Assembly (NCBI RefSeq): GCF_020539485.1
Contig: NZ_JACDXU010000001.1
Location: 1 to 64,000 of the forward strand
From: Fulverythrobacter ferritrahens
Lineage (GTDB): Bacteria > Pseudomonadota > Alphaproteobacteria > Sphingomonadales > Sphingomonadaceae
Direction: 5' to 3'
Length of the DNA stretch: 64,000 bases
A program made the position numbers and the translations under genes. Under the pieces are notes generated by a model, which saw only the letters and a program-made list of their open reading frames with translations, did no database searches and was not told where the DNA came from. Shown here piece after piece: positions 34,804-44,138 of the stretch; positions within the stretch are counted from its first letter, which is position 1, and every line of letters starts with the position of its first letter.

Positions 34804-35601
34804 ATGCAGGCAAATATCCCACCCGCGCTCAAGGCAGTGATCTTCGACTGGGCGGGCACGATGATCGATTTCGGCAGCCGCGCGCCGGTGATGGCTCTGG
34901 TCAAACTGTTCGAGGAACAGGGCGTGCCGATTACCGCGGCGGAAGCCCATGAGGATATGGGCCGCGCCAAGTGGGATCACATCGCCTGCCTGCTGGCCAA
35001 GCCGCGCATCGCAGCCGCCTGGGAAGCCGCCAAGGGAGCGCTGCCTCAGCATGAGGATGCCCTGCGCCTGTTCGATAAGATCGGCCCGGCCATGATCGCG
35101 GCCGCCCGTGAATGCGCGGTGTTGATCCCCGGAGCCGCCGATGTCGCGCGTGATCTGCGGCAGGCAGGCGTCAAGCTGGGTTCCTGCACGGGCTACACGC
35201 GGGAGATGATGGACGAGATCCTGCCGCTCGCCGCCGATCAGGGTTATGTCCCCGACTGCCTGGTCTGCGCGGGGGAAACGGCGGAGGGCCGGCCGTCGCC
35301 CTTGATGGCCTGGAAGAACCTCGTCGAACTGGGCGCATGGCCCGCCAGTGCCTGCGTGAAGGTGGATGATACCGAAGTCGGCATAGCCGAAGGGCGCGCC
35401 GCAGGGCTGTGGACCGTTGGCGTGGCGGCCAGTGGCAATGCGATCGGCCTCACACCGGAGGAACTCGCGGCTCTGGACCCTGCGGAGCGGGAGGCTCTGC
35501 TCGCCGGGGCACGGGACAAGTTGCTTGCCGCCGGCGCTCATGTGGTGATCGACAGTGTGGCTGACCTGCCGGGCGCGCTGGAGAAGTTGCCGCTGGGCTG
35601 A
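34804..35601 (+). CDS. phnX: Phosphonoacetaldehyde hydrolase
   Basis: A 265-residue HAD-family phosphonatase. The nucleophile Asp15 lies in IFDWAGTMIDFG, the family signature, and the Schiff-base Lys is about residue 56 in GRAKWDH, matching LKIDH of known PhnX. KVDDTEVGIAEGRAAGLWTVGV is the C-terminal metal/acidic motif. It hydrolyses phosphonoacetaldehyde to acetaldehyde and phosphate in the cytoplasm. ATG 34804 follows GAAAGG just after the oxidoreductase stop codon. It is the last gene of the operon; a terminator follows. Confidence 0.93.
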   Translation: MQANIPPALKAVIFDWAGTMIDFGSRAPVMALVKLFEEQGVPITAAEAHEDMGRAKWDHIACLLAKPRIAAAWEAAKGALPQHEDALRLFDKIGPAMIAAARECAVLIPGAADVARDLRQAGVKLGSCTGYTREMMDEILPLAADQGYVPDCLVCAGETAEGRPSPLMAWKNLVELGAWPASACVKVDDTEVGIAEGRAAGLWTVGVAASGNAIGLTPEELAALDPAEREALLAGARDKLLAAGAHVVIDSVADLPGALEKLPLG

Positions 35602-35635
35602 GCACGGCGTCATTCGTGATTGGGGGAAGGTAGGC

Positions 35636-35680
35636 GGGCCTCGCCGGGAAAAGGGGGATAAGTGGCGAGGCCCTTTCGTT
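35636..35680 (+). terminator. Terminator after phnX
   Basis: A perfect 10-bp stem, GGGCCTCGCC (35636-35645) with GGCGAGGCCC (35664-35673), is followed by TTTCGTT. It ends the MFS-oxidoreductase-phnX transcript. Confidence 0.75.
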
Positions 35681-35751
35681 GATGAAAGTGATTTAGCAGA
35701 GTCTTATGCAGAGGCTATCTGCCCTTTAGGGCAGGCCTGCTGATGTTCGGG

Positions 35752-36342
35752 TCAGAACCCCGCTTCCACTGCCAGGCGGATTGCATCGGCGCTGGTCTTC
35801 ACGTCGAGCGCCTTGAGCAGGGCGGCGCGGTGCATCTTCACCGTGCGCTCGCTCAGATCCAGGGCATAGGCGATCTGTTTGTTGAGCTTGCCGGCGGACA
35901 TCATCGCAAGGATTTCCCGCTGGCGGCCGGTAAGGGCGGCAATCTTCTCGCGCGCCGCGTCGCTCCGTTCCGCGCTCGAAAGCCCGGTGGCGCTGACCAC
36001 TTCCATCTGCGAACCAAGGAAATATTCCAATTCGCCCGCATCGTCGAAAATCGGAGCTACCATCACCGCATTACGGAACGGCGTGCCATCTTTCTTGTAA
36101 TTGAGGATTTCGACCATGACCGGCTGTTTCCGGCTAATGCCGTCCCGCAGCATCTGCGTCAGTTCAGGCTCGGTATCCGGCCCGCTCAAGAAGCGGCAAT
36201 TGCGGCCCACGATCTCCTCGCGCGCAAAGCCGGTCAGCCGCACGAAAGCCTCGTTGCAGGCGATGATCGGATTGTCTGGCTGACGCGGATCGCTGATGAC
36301 TGCGGCAGTTGGGCTGGCGTCTATTATGTCATGTATTGCCAT
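35752..36342 (-). CDS. LOV-domain LuxR-type light-responsive regulator (EL222-like)
   Basis: A 196-residue protein with an N-terminal LOV/PAS domain (about 1-118) and a C-terminal LuxR helix-turn-helix (about 133-192: LTGRQREILAMMSAGKLNKQIAYALDLS, ERTVKMHR). The photoactive Cys49 is in GRNCRFLSG, and EILNYKKDGTPFRNAVMVAP matches the Erythrobacter EL222 protein very closely. Blue light should form a flavin-Cys adduct, release the helix-turn-helix and allow DNA binding as a dimer. Divergent from the FAD-protein gene across 150 bases, a probable target promoter. Confidence 0.92.
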   Translation of the reverse strand: MAIHDIIDASPTAAVISDPRQPDNPIIACNEAFVRLTGFAREEIVGRNCRFLSGPDTEPELTQMLRDGISRKQPVMVEILNYKKDGTPFRNAVMVAPIFDDAGELEYFLGSQMEVVSATGLSSAERSDAAREKIAALTGRQREILAMMSAGKLNKQIAYALDLSERTVKMHRAALLKALDVKTSADAIRLAVEAGF

Positions 36343-36492
36343 GGTATGAAGTTAGCATCTCCGGGGCCAAGGGCAAGGACTGCCCTTTCGGCCATGTTGG
36401 CGCGAGCGAGCCGGAGGCGCAACCGTCCTCCTGCCCATGAGAGTCGCCCCTGCCTTCCATCCTTCCCGTTTCAATTCGGCTGGAGTCCGGCA

Positions 36493-37473
36493 GTGAGAGT
36501 GGGGATCGTCGGCGCGGGTATGGCCGGTTTGGCCTGCGCGGGTTTGCTGGTTGAGCAGGGCCATGCGGTCCAGTTGTTCGACAAGGGACGCGGTCCCGGC
36601 GGGCGCATGTCTTCCCGGCGAATGGAGACGCCTGCCGGTATCGCGATCTTTGATCATGGCGCGCAGTATTTCACCGCGCGCGATCCCGGTTTCGCCAGTC
36701 AGGTTGGTGAGTGGGAGGCTGCAGGCGTGGTGGCGCGCTGGCCCGACGCGCGCGATGATGCCTGGGTGGGCGTTCCGGCTATGAATGCCATTCCCAGGCA
36801 CATGGCTTATGGCCTGAATATAGTCAGCAATGCTCATGTGCGGGGGATCGCGCGAGGGGCAGATGGCTGGCATCTCGCTTGCGAACAGGGTGGCGAGGGG
36901 CAATTCGATGCGCTGGTCATTGCTTTGCCGGCAGAGCAGGCTGCGCCGCTGCTGGGCCTCTATTGCCTGGACATGGCGCGCATCGCGGTTCGGGTACTCT
37001 CCGCGCCCTGCTGGGCGGCCATGCTTACCTTTGAAGGGCAGGTGGACTGCTCCGCCGTCATTCGGGACAACGGCATCGTTGCGTGGGCGGCGCGGAATAA
37101 TTCCAAGGCTGGGAGGGCCGGGCCGGAGGCATGGACAATCCATGCAACTCCCGAATGGTCACGCACGCATCTGGAAGAAAGTCCGGAATGGGTCGCGCAG
37201 GCGCTGTCCAACGCTTTCCTTGGCGCATCCGGGGCCGATCGCCCTCCTCTAGCCGCTATCGCCCATCGCTGGCGTTTTGCGCTGTCGGGCACTGCCGGGC
37301 GGGAGGCACTGTGGGACAGTGCCTCCCGGCTGGGCGTCTGCGGGGACTGGCTGATCGGACCCCGTGTGGAGGCGGCCTGGCTCTCGGGCCGCCGCCTGGC
37401 GCAGATCATCCTTTCGGATGGCGCCAGCAGCCTGTGCGATCAGCCGATGGCGCGCAGTTCGGGCGTTGCCTGA
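36493..37473 (+). CDS. Renalase-like NAD(P)/FAD-dependent oxidoreductase
   Basis: A 326-residue flavoprotein with the FAD motif VGIVGAGMAGLACAGLL at residues 3-19, FDKGRGPGGRMSSRR just after it and a C-terminal GDWLIGPRVEAAWLSGRRLA, features of the COG3380/renalase group, whose bacterial members oxidise mis-reduced NAD(P)H forms or have unknown substrates. GTG 36493 is used because GGAG lies 7 bases before it. Its 3' end overlaps the convergent aminotransferase gene by 34 bases. Divergent position beside the LOV regulator suggests light-controlled expression. Confidence 0.8.
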   Translation: MRVGIVGAGMAGLACAGLLVEQGHAVQLFDKGRGPGGRMSSRRMETPAGIAIFDHGAQYFTARDPGFASQVGEWEAAGVVARWPDARDDAWVGVPAMNAIPRHMAYGLNIVSNAHVRGIARGADGWHLACEQGGEGQFDALVIALPAEQAAPLLGLYCLDMARIAVRVLSAPCWAAMLTFEGQVDCSAVIRDNGIVAWAARNNSKAGRAGPEAWTIHATPEWSRTHLEESPEWVAQALSNAFLGASGADRPPLAAIAHRWRFALSGTAGREALWDSASRLGVCGDWLIGPRVEAAWLSGRRLAQIILSDGASSLCDQPMARSSGVA

Positions 37474-38816
37474 TCGAGCGAGGCCTCGATGATCGTCACC
37501 AGATCATCGATCTGCTGATGAGAAATCGTCAGCGGCGGGCACATCACGATCGTATCGCGGATGCCGCGAACCATCAGGCCATTGGCGATGCAGTGATCGC
37601 GCACGATCGGTCCGGCGGTACCTTCCTTGCCGCCGAAACGCTCATTCGTGCCTTTCTTGCTGACGATCTCTACCGCGCCAAGCAAGCCGATGGAGCGTGC
37701 TTCTCCAACCAGAGGATGATCGTCGAGCCGCTTCAGCGCCTTCGCCAGATAGGGGCCGGTATCGTCGCGCGTGCGGGATACCAGTCCTTCCCGTTCGATG
37801 ATGTCGATATTGCGCAGGGCAACGGCAGCGCAGACCGGATGGCCGGAATAGGTGAAGCCATGGACGAAATCGCCCCCGGTCTTGAGCACTTCCACAATGT
37901 CGCTGGAAACCGCCGTGGCGCTGATCGGCAGATAGCCGGAGGATAGTCCTTTGGCCATTGGCACCAGATCGGGCGTAAAGCCCAGCGTCTGGTGGCCGAA
38001 CCATTCCCCGGTGCGGCCGAAGCCGCAGATCACTTCATCCGCCACCAGCAGGATGCCATATTTCCGGCAGATCGCCTCCACTTCCTGCCAATAGCCTTCG
38101 GGCGGAATGACGACGCCGCCCGCGCCCTGAACCGGCTCCCCGATAAATGCGGCGACATTTTCCGGCCCGACTTCGAGGATGCGCTCCTCAATGGCGGCGG
38201 CGCAAAGTTTGCCGAATTCGCGCTTGTCCATGCCGAAGCCTTCGCCGAACCAGTAAGGCTGGCGAACATGCTCGATACCGGGGATGGGCAGATCGCCCTG
38301 TTCATGCATGAATTTCATGCCGCCCAGGCTGACCCCGGCCACGGTTGAGCCGTGATAGGCGTTCCAGCGGCTGATGAAGATCTTGCGCTTGGGCTCGCCC
38401 TTCAGCTTCCAATAATGGCGGACCATGCGGAACACGGTGTCATTGGCTTCGGAACCCGAGCCATTGAAGAATATGTGCTGCAGCTTGCCGCCCGTCAGCC
38501 CGGCAATACGGTGCGCCAGCAACACGGTGGCCGGCGTCGCGGTTTTGAAGAAGGTATTATAGAAGGGCAGTTCGCGCATCTGTTCGGCGGCGACTTCCAC
38601 CAGTTCCTCGCGCCCATAACCGACATTGACGCACCATAGCCCGGCCATGCCGTCCAGAATGCGGTTTCCGTCACCATCGTGGATGTAGCAGCCCTCCGCA
38701 TGGGTCACGATGCGGCTGCCGCCGATATCCTCGATCAGCTTGTAGTCCTGCTGGGCTGGCAAATGGTGCGCCACGTCCAGGCGCTTGAGTTCGGCAATAT
38801 CGTAATTGCGGGGCAT
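37440..38816 (-). CDS. spuC: Putrescine/polyamine:pyruvate aminotransferase (SpuC-like)
   Basis: A 458-residue class III PLP aminotransferase. The PLP Lys is near residue 286 in MAKGLSSGYLPI, the cofactor-binding Asp in LLVADEVICGFGRTG, and FFNGSGSEANDTVFRMVRHY is the N-terminal PLP-phosphate loop. SpuC-type enzymes convert putrescine or cadaverine plus pyruvate to an aminoaldehyde and alanine. It is the last gene of a polyamine operon, downstream of puuD. ATG 38816 is chosen over an earlier Met at 38858 because it matches the usual SpuC N-terminus (NYDIAELKRLD). Confidence 0.85.
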   Translation of the reverse strand: MPRNYDIAELKRLDVAHHLPAQQDYKLIEDIGGSRIVTHAEGCYIHDGDGNRILDGMAGLWCVNVGYGREELVEVAAEQMRELPFYNTFFKTATPATVLLAHRIAGLTGGKLQHIFFNGSGSEANDTVFRMVRHYWKLKGEPKRKIFISRWNAYHGSTVAGVSLGGMKFMHEQGDLPIPGIEHVRQPYWFGEGFGMDKREFGKLCAAAIEERILEVGPENVAAFIGEPVQGAGGVVIPPEGYWQEVEAICRKYGILLVADEVICGFGRTGEWFGHQTLGFTPDLVPMAKGLSSGYLPISATAVSSDIVEVLKTGGDFVHGFTYSGHPVCAAVALRNIDIIEREGLVSRTRDDTGPYLAKALKRLDDHPLVGEARSIGLLGAVEIVSKKGTNERFGGKEGTAGPIVRDHCIANGLMVRGIRDTIVMCPPLTISHQQIDDLVTIIEASLDQATPELRAIG

Positions 38817-38932
38817 GTCTGTTCTCGCTGGGCTGAATTGGAAGAAAGGCCGCGGCAATGCGCGGCACGGGCCTTCCGTTCAGGGAGAGAAGCCTATCCG
38901 GGCCAGAAACCGATTGGTGCGCGTAACGGGCA

Positions 38933-39676
38933 TCATTCCCCCCGCAATATCCGGCCGAGCAGCCGGAAGAAGGACTGGCTGTCCGCATTACCTTCCGGAT
39001 GCCACTCTGGATGCCATTGTACCGCAAGCACGGGGGCGCTGCCAATCCTGGCGGAATAGGCTTCCACCAGCCCGTCAGGCGCGGTTGCTTCCACGCTGAG
39101 CCCGTCGGCCAGCTGGCCCACGCCCTGAAAGTGGACGGAATTGACGGTCAGATCCTGCTTGCCGAATGCCTGCGCCAGCATGCCTCCTTCCGCCAAATGG
39201 ACCGGGTGGATATGATCGAACATGGCGTTGAAGGACACGCCGTCCGGGGCATGGTGGCGCAGCAGATCGTCGCTGGCGGAAACGTCGCGCCGCAGCGTGC
39301 CGCCCAGTGCGACATTGATTTCCTGAAAGCCCCGGCAGATGCCGAATACGGGCTTGCCCTGCTCGGTCATGCGGTCGACCATGCTCAGCGCGATTTCGTC
39401 CCGGCCCGGATCGAAAGGGCCTTCTTCGTCTTTGGTGCCCCCTTCGTCCTGATAGCGATAGGTTTCGATATTGGAGGGACTGCCGGTCAGCAACACGCCG
39501 TCCAGACGCGGGGCGACTTCCGCCGCCGTCATCAGATCGGGCAGCGAAGGGATGATCAGTGCCGCCACATCGGCATATTCCATGACGGAGCGAATGTAGC
39601 GCTCGATCACGGTCTGGGCCGGTTCGATGCCCACCATGCGCTGGCAGGCGATTACTCCGAGTACGGGACGGGCCAT
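38933..39676 (-). CDS. puuD: Gamma-glutamyl-GABA hydrolase (class I glutamine amidotransferase-like)
   Basis: A 247-residue peptidase C26 enzyme. The nucleophile Cys114 lies in FGICRGFQEIN and the catalytic His in VQWHPEWHP. PuuD releases GABA from gamma-glutamyl-GABA in the cytoplasm, the last step of the glutamylated putrescine route. ATG 39676 lies 2 bases after the aldehyde dehydrogenase stop codon, so the genes are coupled. The matching gamma-glutamyl ligases and PuuB are encoded in the neighbouring operon at 46356-51715. Confidence 0.87.
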   Translation of the reverse strand: MARPVLGVIACQRMVGIEPAQTVIERYIRSVMEYADVAALIIPSLPDLMTAAEVAPRLDGVLLTGSPSNIETYRYQDEGGTKDEEGPFDPGRDEIALSMVDRMTEQGKPVFGICRGFQEINVALGGTLRRDVSASDDLLRHHAPDGVSFNAMFDHIHPVHLAEGGMLAQAFGKQDLTVNSVHFQGVGQLADGLSVEATAPDGLVEAYSARIGSAPVLAVQWHPEWHPEGNADSQSFFRLLGRILRGE

Positions 39677-39678
39677 TC

Positions 39679-41109
39679 TCAATGCTTAATCATGACGTGG
39701 CGCGTCGTCATGTAATGTTCGAGGCAGTAGATCGACAGGTCCGAGCCATAGCCCGAGCTTTTAACCCCGCCATGCGGCATTTCAGTGGCGTTGACCGAGT
39801 GGGTGTTGATCCACGTTACCCCATATTGCAGTTGCGCGGCGAATTGCGCGGCCTTGCCGACATTGCGCGTCCAGACGGAGGAGGCGAGGCCATATTCGCA
39901 ATCATTCGCCCACTCCAGCGCCTGCGCATCGTTCGTGAAGCGGGTGACGGACACAACCGGGCCGAACACTTCCTTCTGCACGATCTCATCCGTATGACGC
40001 GCTCCGGCGATCAGGGTGGGGGCGTAGAAGAAGCCGGGCCCATCCGGCGCATAGCCTCCCGTAACGATCTGCGCCGGCGTATCGGCGGCCGCGCGGGCGA
40101 CGAAGCCGTCCACCCGGTCGCGCTGGCGGGCCGTGATGAGCGGGCCAAGCTGGGTGCCCGGCTGCGAAGGATCGCCCATCGGGATCGCTTCGATTGCGGA
40201 TTGGAGTTCGGCCACCAGCCGATCATGCACGCTGGCATGGGCATAGACGCGGCAGGCAGCAGTACAATCCTGCCCGGCGTTGTAATAGCCACCCTCGGCA
40301 ATCGCGGCCACGGCGGCTTCGATATCCGCATCTTCCAGAACGATCACGGGCGCCTTGCCTCCCAGCTCGAAATGGGTGCGCTTGATGGTGGGGGCCACCG
40401 CTTCCAATATCTTGCGCCCGGTGGCGACATCGCCGGTAAGGGAAACCATGCGTACGCGCGGATGGGCCACCAGTTGCGCGCCGACATTGGACCCATTGCC
40501 GGTTATTATATTCACCACCCCTTCGGGCAGGAATTCGGCGCAGACTTCCGCCAGCTTCAGCGCACTGAGCGGCGTGTGCTCCGAAGGTTTGAGAACCACA
40601 CTGTTGCCTGCCGCGATTACCGGGGCGATTTTCCAGCTCGCCATCATCAGCGGGTAGTTCCAGGGCGCGATGCCCACGCAGATGCCCAGCGGATCACGCC
40701 GCAGCATGGATGTATGGCCGGGCCGGTACTCGCCTGCCGGAACGCCCGGCACAGTGCGGGCCGCCCCAGCAAAGAAGCGAAACACATCCACCGTGTTGCC
40801 CACATCGACTGCGCGAGCCGTGGCGATGGGCTTGCCGCAATTGGCCATTTCGATCTGCGCGAATTCCTCCGTCAGTTGTTCGATCCGATCCGCGATTTTC
40901 AGCATCTGACGGGAGCGTTCGCCGGGCGTCATGCGCGACCAGACGGTAAAGCCCTTCTCGGCAGCGGCCACGGCGGCTTGCACCTGAGCGCGGCTGGCGC
41001 TGGCGAGGCTGGCGATTTCCGAACCGGTGGCCGGATTGAACACCTTTTCGGGAGCTTCATCCCCCTGAACCGGTTGGCCGGCAATGAACTGGCTATAGAT
41101 CTCACCCAT
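39679..41109 (-). CDS. Gamma-aminobutyraldehyde-type aldehyde dehydrogenase
   Basis: A 476-residue aldehyde dehydrogenase. The catalytic Glu is in ELGGKAP and the Cys in NAGQDCTAA, the latter typical of PatD/YdcW-type enzymes. It should oxidise 4-aminobutanal, or its gamma-glutamyl form, to the acid with NAD. It sits between the polyamine ABC transporter genes and puuD in one minus-strand operon, which fits both the free and the glutamylated route of putrescine degradation. Confidence 0.87.
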   Translation of the reverse strand: MGEIYSQFIAGQPVQGDEAPEKVFNPATGSEIASLASASRAQVQAAVAAAEKGFTVWSRMTPGERSRQMLKIADRIEQLTEEFAQIEMANCGKPIATARAVDVGNTVDVFRFFAGAARTVPGVPAGEYRPGHTSMLRRDPLGICVGIAPWNYPLMMASWKIAPVIAAGNSVVLKPSEHTPLSALKLAEVCAEFLPEGVVNIITGNGSNVGAQLVAHPRVRMVSLTGDVATGRKILEAVAPTIKRTHFELGGKAPVIVLEDADIEAAVAAIAEGGYYNAGQDCTAACRVYAHASVHDRLVAELQSAIEAIPMGDPSQPGTQLGPLITARQRDRVDGFVARAAADTPAQIVTGGYAPDGPGFFYAPTLIAGARHTDEIVQKEVFGPVVSVTRFTNDAQALEWANDCEYGLASSVWTRNVGKAAQFAAQLQYGVTWINTHSVNATEMPHGGVKSSGYGSDLSIYCLEHYMTTRHVMIKH

Positions 41110-41222
41110 GGGATTCCTGCCTTGCTGCTGCCAGACGCAGGTTTAGGCGTGAGAAACACGAGTAGGAAATACGAAAAGAAAAGCGCGGCCCATCGAATTA
41201 ACCGATAGGGTCCGGCGCAGCA

Positions 41223-42350
41223 TCAGTTCAACAGGACCACCGCGCTATCGGCGCGCCAATGCATCGAGACGCGATCGTCCCAGGTGAAGTCTTCCTGATC
41301 GCGGCGGGAGAGGTTGGGGCGTGATACGCGCAGCATCGCCCCGGTTTCGAGGCGGATGTCGTAAAGGGTGATGTCTCCCAGGTAGCTCATGCCCTTGATC
41401 TGTCCGCGCGCGAAATTGTGACCTTCGGGCGCATCCTCGGCCGCACCGCGGATCGCCTTGCCCGCGCCAGGTACGTGGAGATAGATTTTCTCCGGCCGGA
41501 TCGCCACCCACACATCGGCCCCATGCGGCCCGGTGACGCCGTGATTGAGATAGACCTTGCCCAGGCCGGGACAATCGACCGCCGCCCGGTCCGGCTCGTC
41601 CAGTGTCAGGCGGCCCTCAAACAGGTTCACAGACCCCACGAAGTCCGCGACGAAGCGGTTGGCCGGGAATTCATAGAGATCGGATGGCGTGGCAAGCTGG
41701 GCGATGTCGCCCTTGTTCATCACCGCGATGCGCCCGGCCATGGAAAGCGCCTCGTCCTGGTCATGCGTCACGGTGATGAAGGTGATGCCGACATGATCCT
41801 GCAGGTCTGCCAGCTCGAATTGCATCTGCGCGCGCAGCTTGGCATCGAGGGCGGAAAGGGGTTCGTCCAGCAACAGAACCTTGGGCCGCATGACGAGTGA
41901 CCGGGCGAGGGCGACACGCTGGCGTTGCCCGCCGGAAAGCTGATTGGGCTTGCGCGTGCCGAAGCCGTCCAGCTTCACCAGTTCCAGCGCCTCGGCCACG
42001 CGGCTTTCCCGCTCGGCCTTGCCTACGCCCGCGATCTTCAGGCCATAGCCGACATTGTCGGCCACGCTCATATGCGGGAATACGGCGTAGGACTGGAACA
42101 CCATGTTCACCGGCCGCTTGTTTGGCGGCACCTTGGCCATGTCCTGACCGTCGATCAGAATCTGGCCTTCGGTGGGTATCTCGAAACCGGCGATCATGCG
42201 CAGCAGCGTCGTCTTGCCGCAGCCCGATGGCCCCAGCAGCACGAAGAATTCGCCCGGCATGATGTTGAGCGAGACATTGTCCACTGCTGCGACCTGCCCG
42301 AAGCGCTTGGACACATTGCGGATCGATATGATCGGTTGCTTGTCTTCCAT
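41223..42350 (-). CDS. potG: Putrescine/polyamine ABC transporter ATP-binding protein
   Basis: A 375-residue ABC ATPase. Walker A GPSGCGKT is at residues 40-47, LSGGQRQRVALARSL is the signature, VLLLDEPLSALD is Walker B, and a C-terminal TOBE domain starts near residue 270. It powers uptake by the two permeases encoded upstream. ATG 42350 comes 4 bases after the permease gene. A longer frame to 42452 would run into the permease gene and is rejected. Confidence 0.9.
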   Translation of the reverse strand: MEDKQPIISIRNVSKRFGQVAAVDNVSLNIMPGEFFVLLGPSGCGKTTLLRMIAGFEIPTEGQILIDGQDMAKVPPNKRPVNMVFQSYAVFPHMSVADNVGYGLKIAGVGKAERESRVAEALELVKLDGFGTRKPNQLSGGQRQRVALARSLVMRPKVLLLDEPLSALDAKLRAQMQFELADLQDHVGITFITVTHDQDEALSMAGRIAVMNKGDIAQLATPSDLYEFPANRFVADFVGSVNLFEGRLTLDEPDRAAVDCPGLGKVYLNHGVTGPHGADVWVAIRPEKIYLHVPGAGKAIRGAAEDAPEGHNFARGQIKGMSYLGDITLYDIRLETGAMLRVSRPNLSRRDQEDFTWDDRVSMHWRADSAVVLLN

Positions 42351-42354
42351 GCGA

Positions 42355-43203
42355 TCAGTGGCCTTGCGCGATCGTGCCCATGCGGCTTTGCATCTTGAGC
42401 GTGATGGTGGTGAGAATGACGGTAAGGGCGATGACCATGGCGGAAGCCGCATTGACCTCCGGCGTCACCGAGAAACGGACCATGGAATAGACCTTGACCG
42501 GGAAGGTCACGGTATTGGGCCCCGAAGTGAAGAAGGTGATCACGAAATCGTCGAGGCTGAGCGTGAAGGCCAGCAGTGCGCCCGCCACCAGCCCCGGCTT
42601 CATGTGGGGCAGCAGGACATCGCGGAAAGCCTGCCATTCATTGGCGCCCAGATCCTTGGCTGCTTCCTCTTCCTCGCGATTGAAACTGGCCAGGCGGGAC
42701 CGGACGACCATGGTCACAAAGGGAAAGCAGAAGGTGATATGCGCGATGGTGATCGCGCCGAGGTTGAGCGGCCAGGGCAGGTCCGTGGGAAAGCCAATCT
42801 TGGCGAAGAATACCAGCATGGCAACGCCCATGCATATTTCCGGCACCACGATTGGCAGCGCCATCGCCCCTTCCGCAGCAGCCTTCATCGGAAAGCGGAA
42901 TCGCCACAGCATTACCGCCGCCAGCGCGCCCAGCACGACGCTGACGGCGGTGGCGAGGGCGGCGATGGTGATGGAGTTCACCAGCGCTTCCATCAAACTG
43001 TCGTTGTTCAGCGCCTTCTCGTAATATTTGAACGTGAAGCCACGCCACACGATGTTTCGCCGACTATCGTTGAAGCTGAACGCGATCAGGGTGATGAGCG
43101 GCGCGTAGAGGAAGAACAGCACCAGCCCCACCCAGCCGCGCATCCAGAGGCGCCGCGTATATTCCAGCGGCGCGATGGGTGTGCGTTTGGGGAGGCCGAT
43201 CAT
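42355..43203 (-). CDS. potI: Polyamine ABC transporter permease (PotI/PotC-like)
   Basis: A 282-residue inner-membrane permease with six membrane segments and the cytoplasmic coupling motif EAAKDLGANEWQAFRDVLLP (the EAA loop) that contacts the ATPase. FSFNDSRRNIVWRGFTFKYY near the N-terminus is typical of PotI/PotC. Its ATG overlaps the stop of the other permease gene (ATGA), and the ATPase gene follows after 4 bases. Confidence 0.9.
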   Translation of the reverse strand: MIGLPKRTPIAPLEYTRRLWMRGWVGLVLFFLYAPLITLIAFSFNDSRRNIVWRGFTFKYYEKALNNDSLMEALVNSITIAALATAVSVVLGALAAVMLWRFRFPMKAAAEGAMALPIVVPEICMGVAMLVFFAKIGFPTDLPWPLNLGAITIAHITFCFPFVTMVVRSRLASFNREEEEAAKDLGANEWQAFRDVLLPHMKPGLVAGALLAFTLSLDDFVITFFTSGPNTVTFPVKVYSMVRFSVTPEVNAASAMVIALTVILTTITLKMQSRMGTIAQGH

Positions 43204-44102
43204 TGGCGCGCCTCCGCCTGCCGCGCTTTCATGGCCTGGAAGGCAATGGCGATGAAGGTTGCGTACATCAGGATAAAGGACAGGGCGGCCCCGAAAGGCC
43301 AGTCATTCGCGCGCTTGAACTGGCGTTCGATCACATTGGCGATCATCTGGCTGTCCGGCCCGCCCAGCAGGTCCGGCGTAAGATAGGCGCCCAGCGCAGG
43401 CACGAAGGTGATGATGATGCCTGAAATGATTCCCGGTGCCGCCAGCGGTGCCACGATCATCAGCAGGGTGCGCAGATGCCCGGCACCCAGATCCAGACTG
43501 GCTTCGATCAGCGATTTGTCGAGCTTGTCGAGCGCAGCATAGAGCGGCAGCACCATGAAGGGCAGGTGGACATAAACCAGCCCGAAGATCACCGCAAAAT
43601 TGTTGTAGAGCAGATGCATCGGCTCATAGGCGCCCGGTGGCGGCAGGCCCACCAGCGTCATCAGCCAGCCGAACTTGTCATGCAGCCAGCCGATCGTCTG
43701 GTTGGCATAGCCTTCCGTCCTCAGCACGGCCATCAGCGCATAGGTGCGGATCAGCAGATTGGTCCAGAAGGGCAGCATGATGCCCAGCAGCAGCCAGGGT
43801 TTCCATTTGTCACTGGCGAAGACGATGGCCAGCGCGACCGGAAATCCCACCACCAGGCAGATGATGGTTGTAGCGCCTGCAACCAGCACGGACTTCCACA
43901 AGATGCCCAGATAGAGCGGCTCAAGCGCGCGGGCGTAATTGGCAAAGGTGCCCGAAATATCGATCTGGGTCAGGCCCTGATTGGTGCCGAAGCTGTAAAG
44001 CCAGACGATGCCCAGGGGGAGCAGGAAGAACAGGATAAGCCATGTAAGCGGTGCCGTCGCTATGGCGGCGAACAATGCCTTGTGGTTTTTCCAGCTCTCC
44101 AT
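43200..44102 (-). CDS. potH: Polyamine ABC transporter permease (PotH/PotB-like)
   Basis: A 300-residue permease with six membrane segments and the coupling motif EASLDLGAGHLRTLLMIVAP. FWTNLLIRTYALMAVLRTEG is characteristic of PotH/PotB. It forms the membrane channel with PotI for putrescine or spermidine uptake. Second gene of the operon, 36 bases after the binding-protein gene. Confidence 0.9.
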   Translation of the reverse strand: MESWKNHKALFAAIATAPLTWLILFFLLPLGIVWLYSFGTNQGLTQIDISGTFANYARALEPLYLGILWKSVLVAGATTIICLVVGFPVALAIVFASDKWKPWLLLGIMLPFWTNLLIRTYALMAVLRTEGYANQTIGWLHDKFGWLMTLVGLPPPGAYEPMHLLYNNFAVIFGLVYVHLPFMVLPLYAALDKLDKSLIEASLDLGAGHLRTLLMIVAPLAAPGIISGIIITFVPALGAYLTPDLLGGPDSQMIANVIERQFKRANDWPFGAALSFILMYATFIAIAFQAMKARQAEARQ

Positions 44103-44138
44103 TCGCGTCCCCCCGGTTGCTGGCTGGTCCTCAGATCG

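Noticed and set aside
41223..42452. Longer form of the ABC ATPase starting at 42452.
   Set aside because: The extra N-terminus overlaps the permease gene and is low-complexity; ATG 42350 directly after the permease stop is much more likely.
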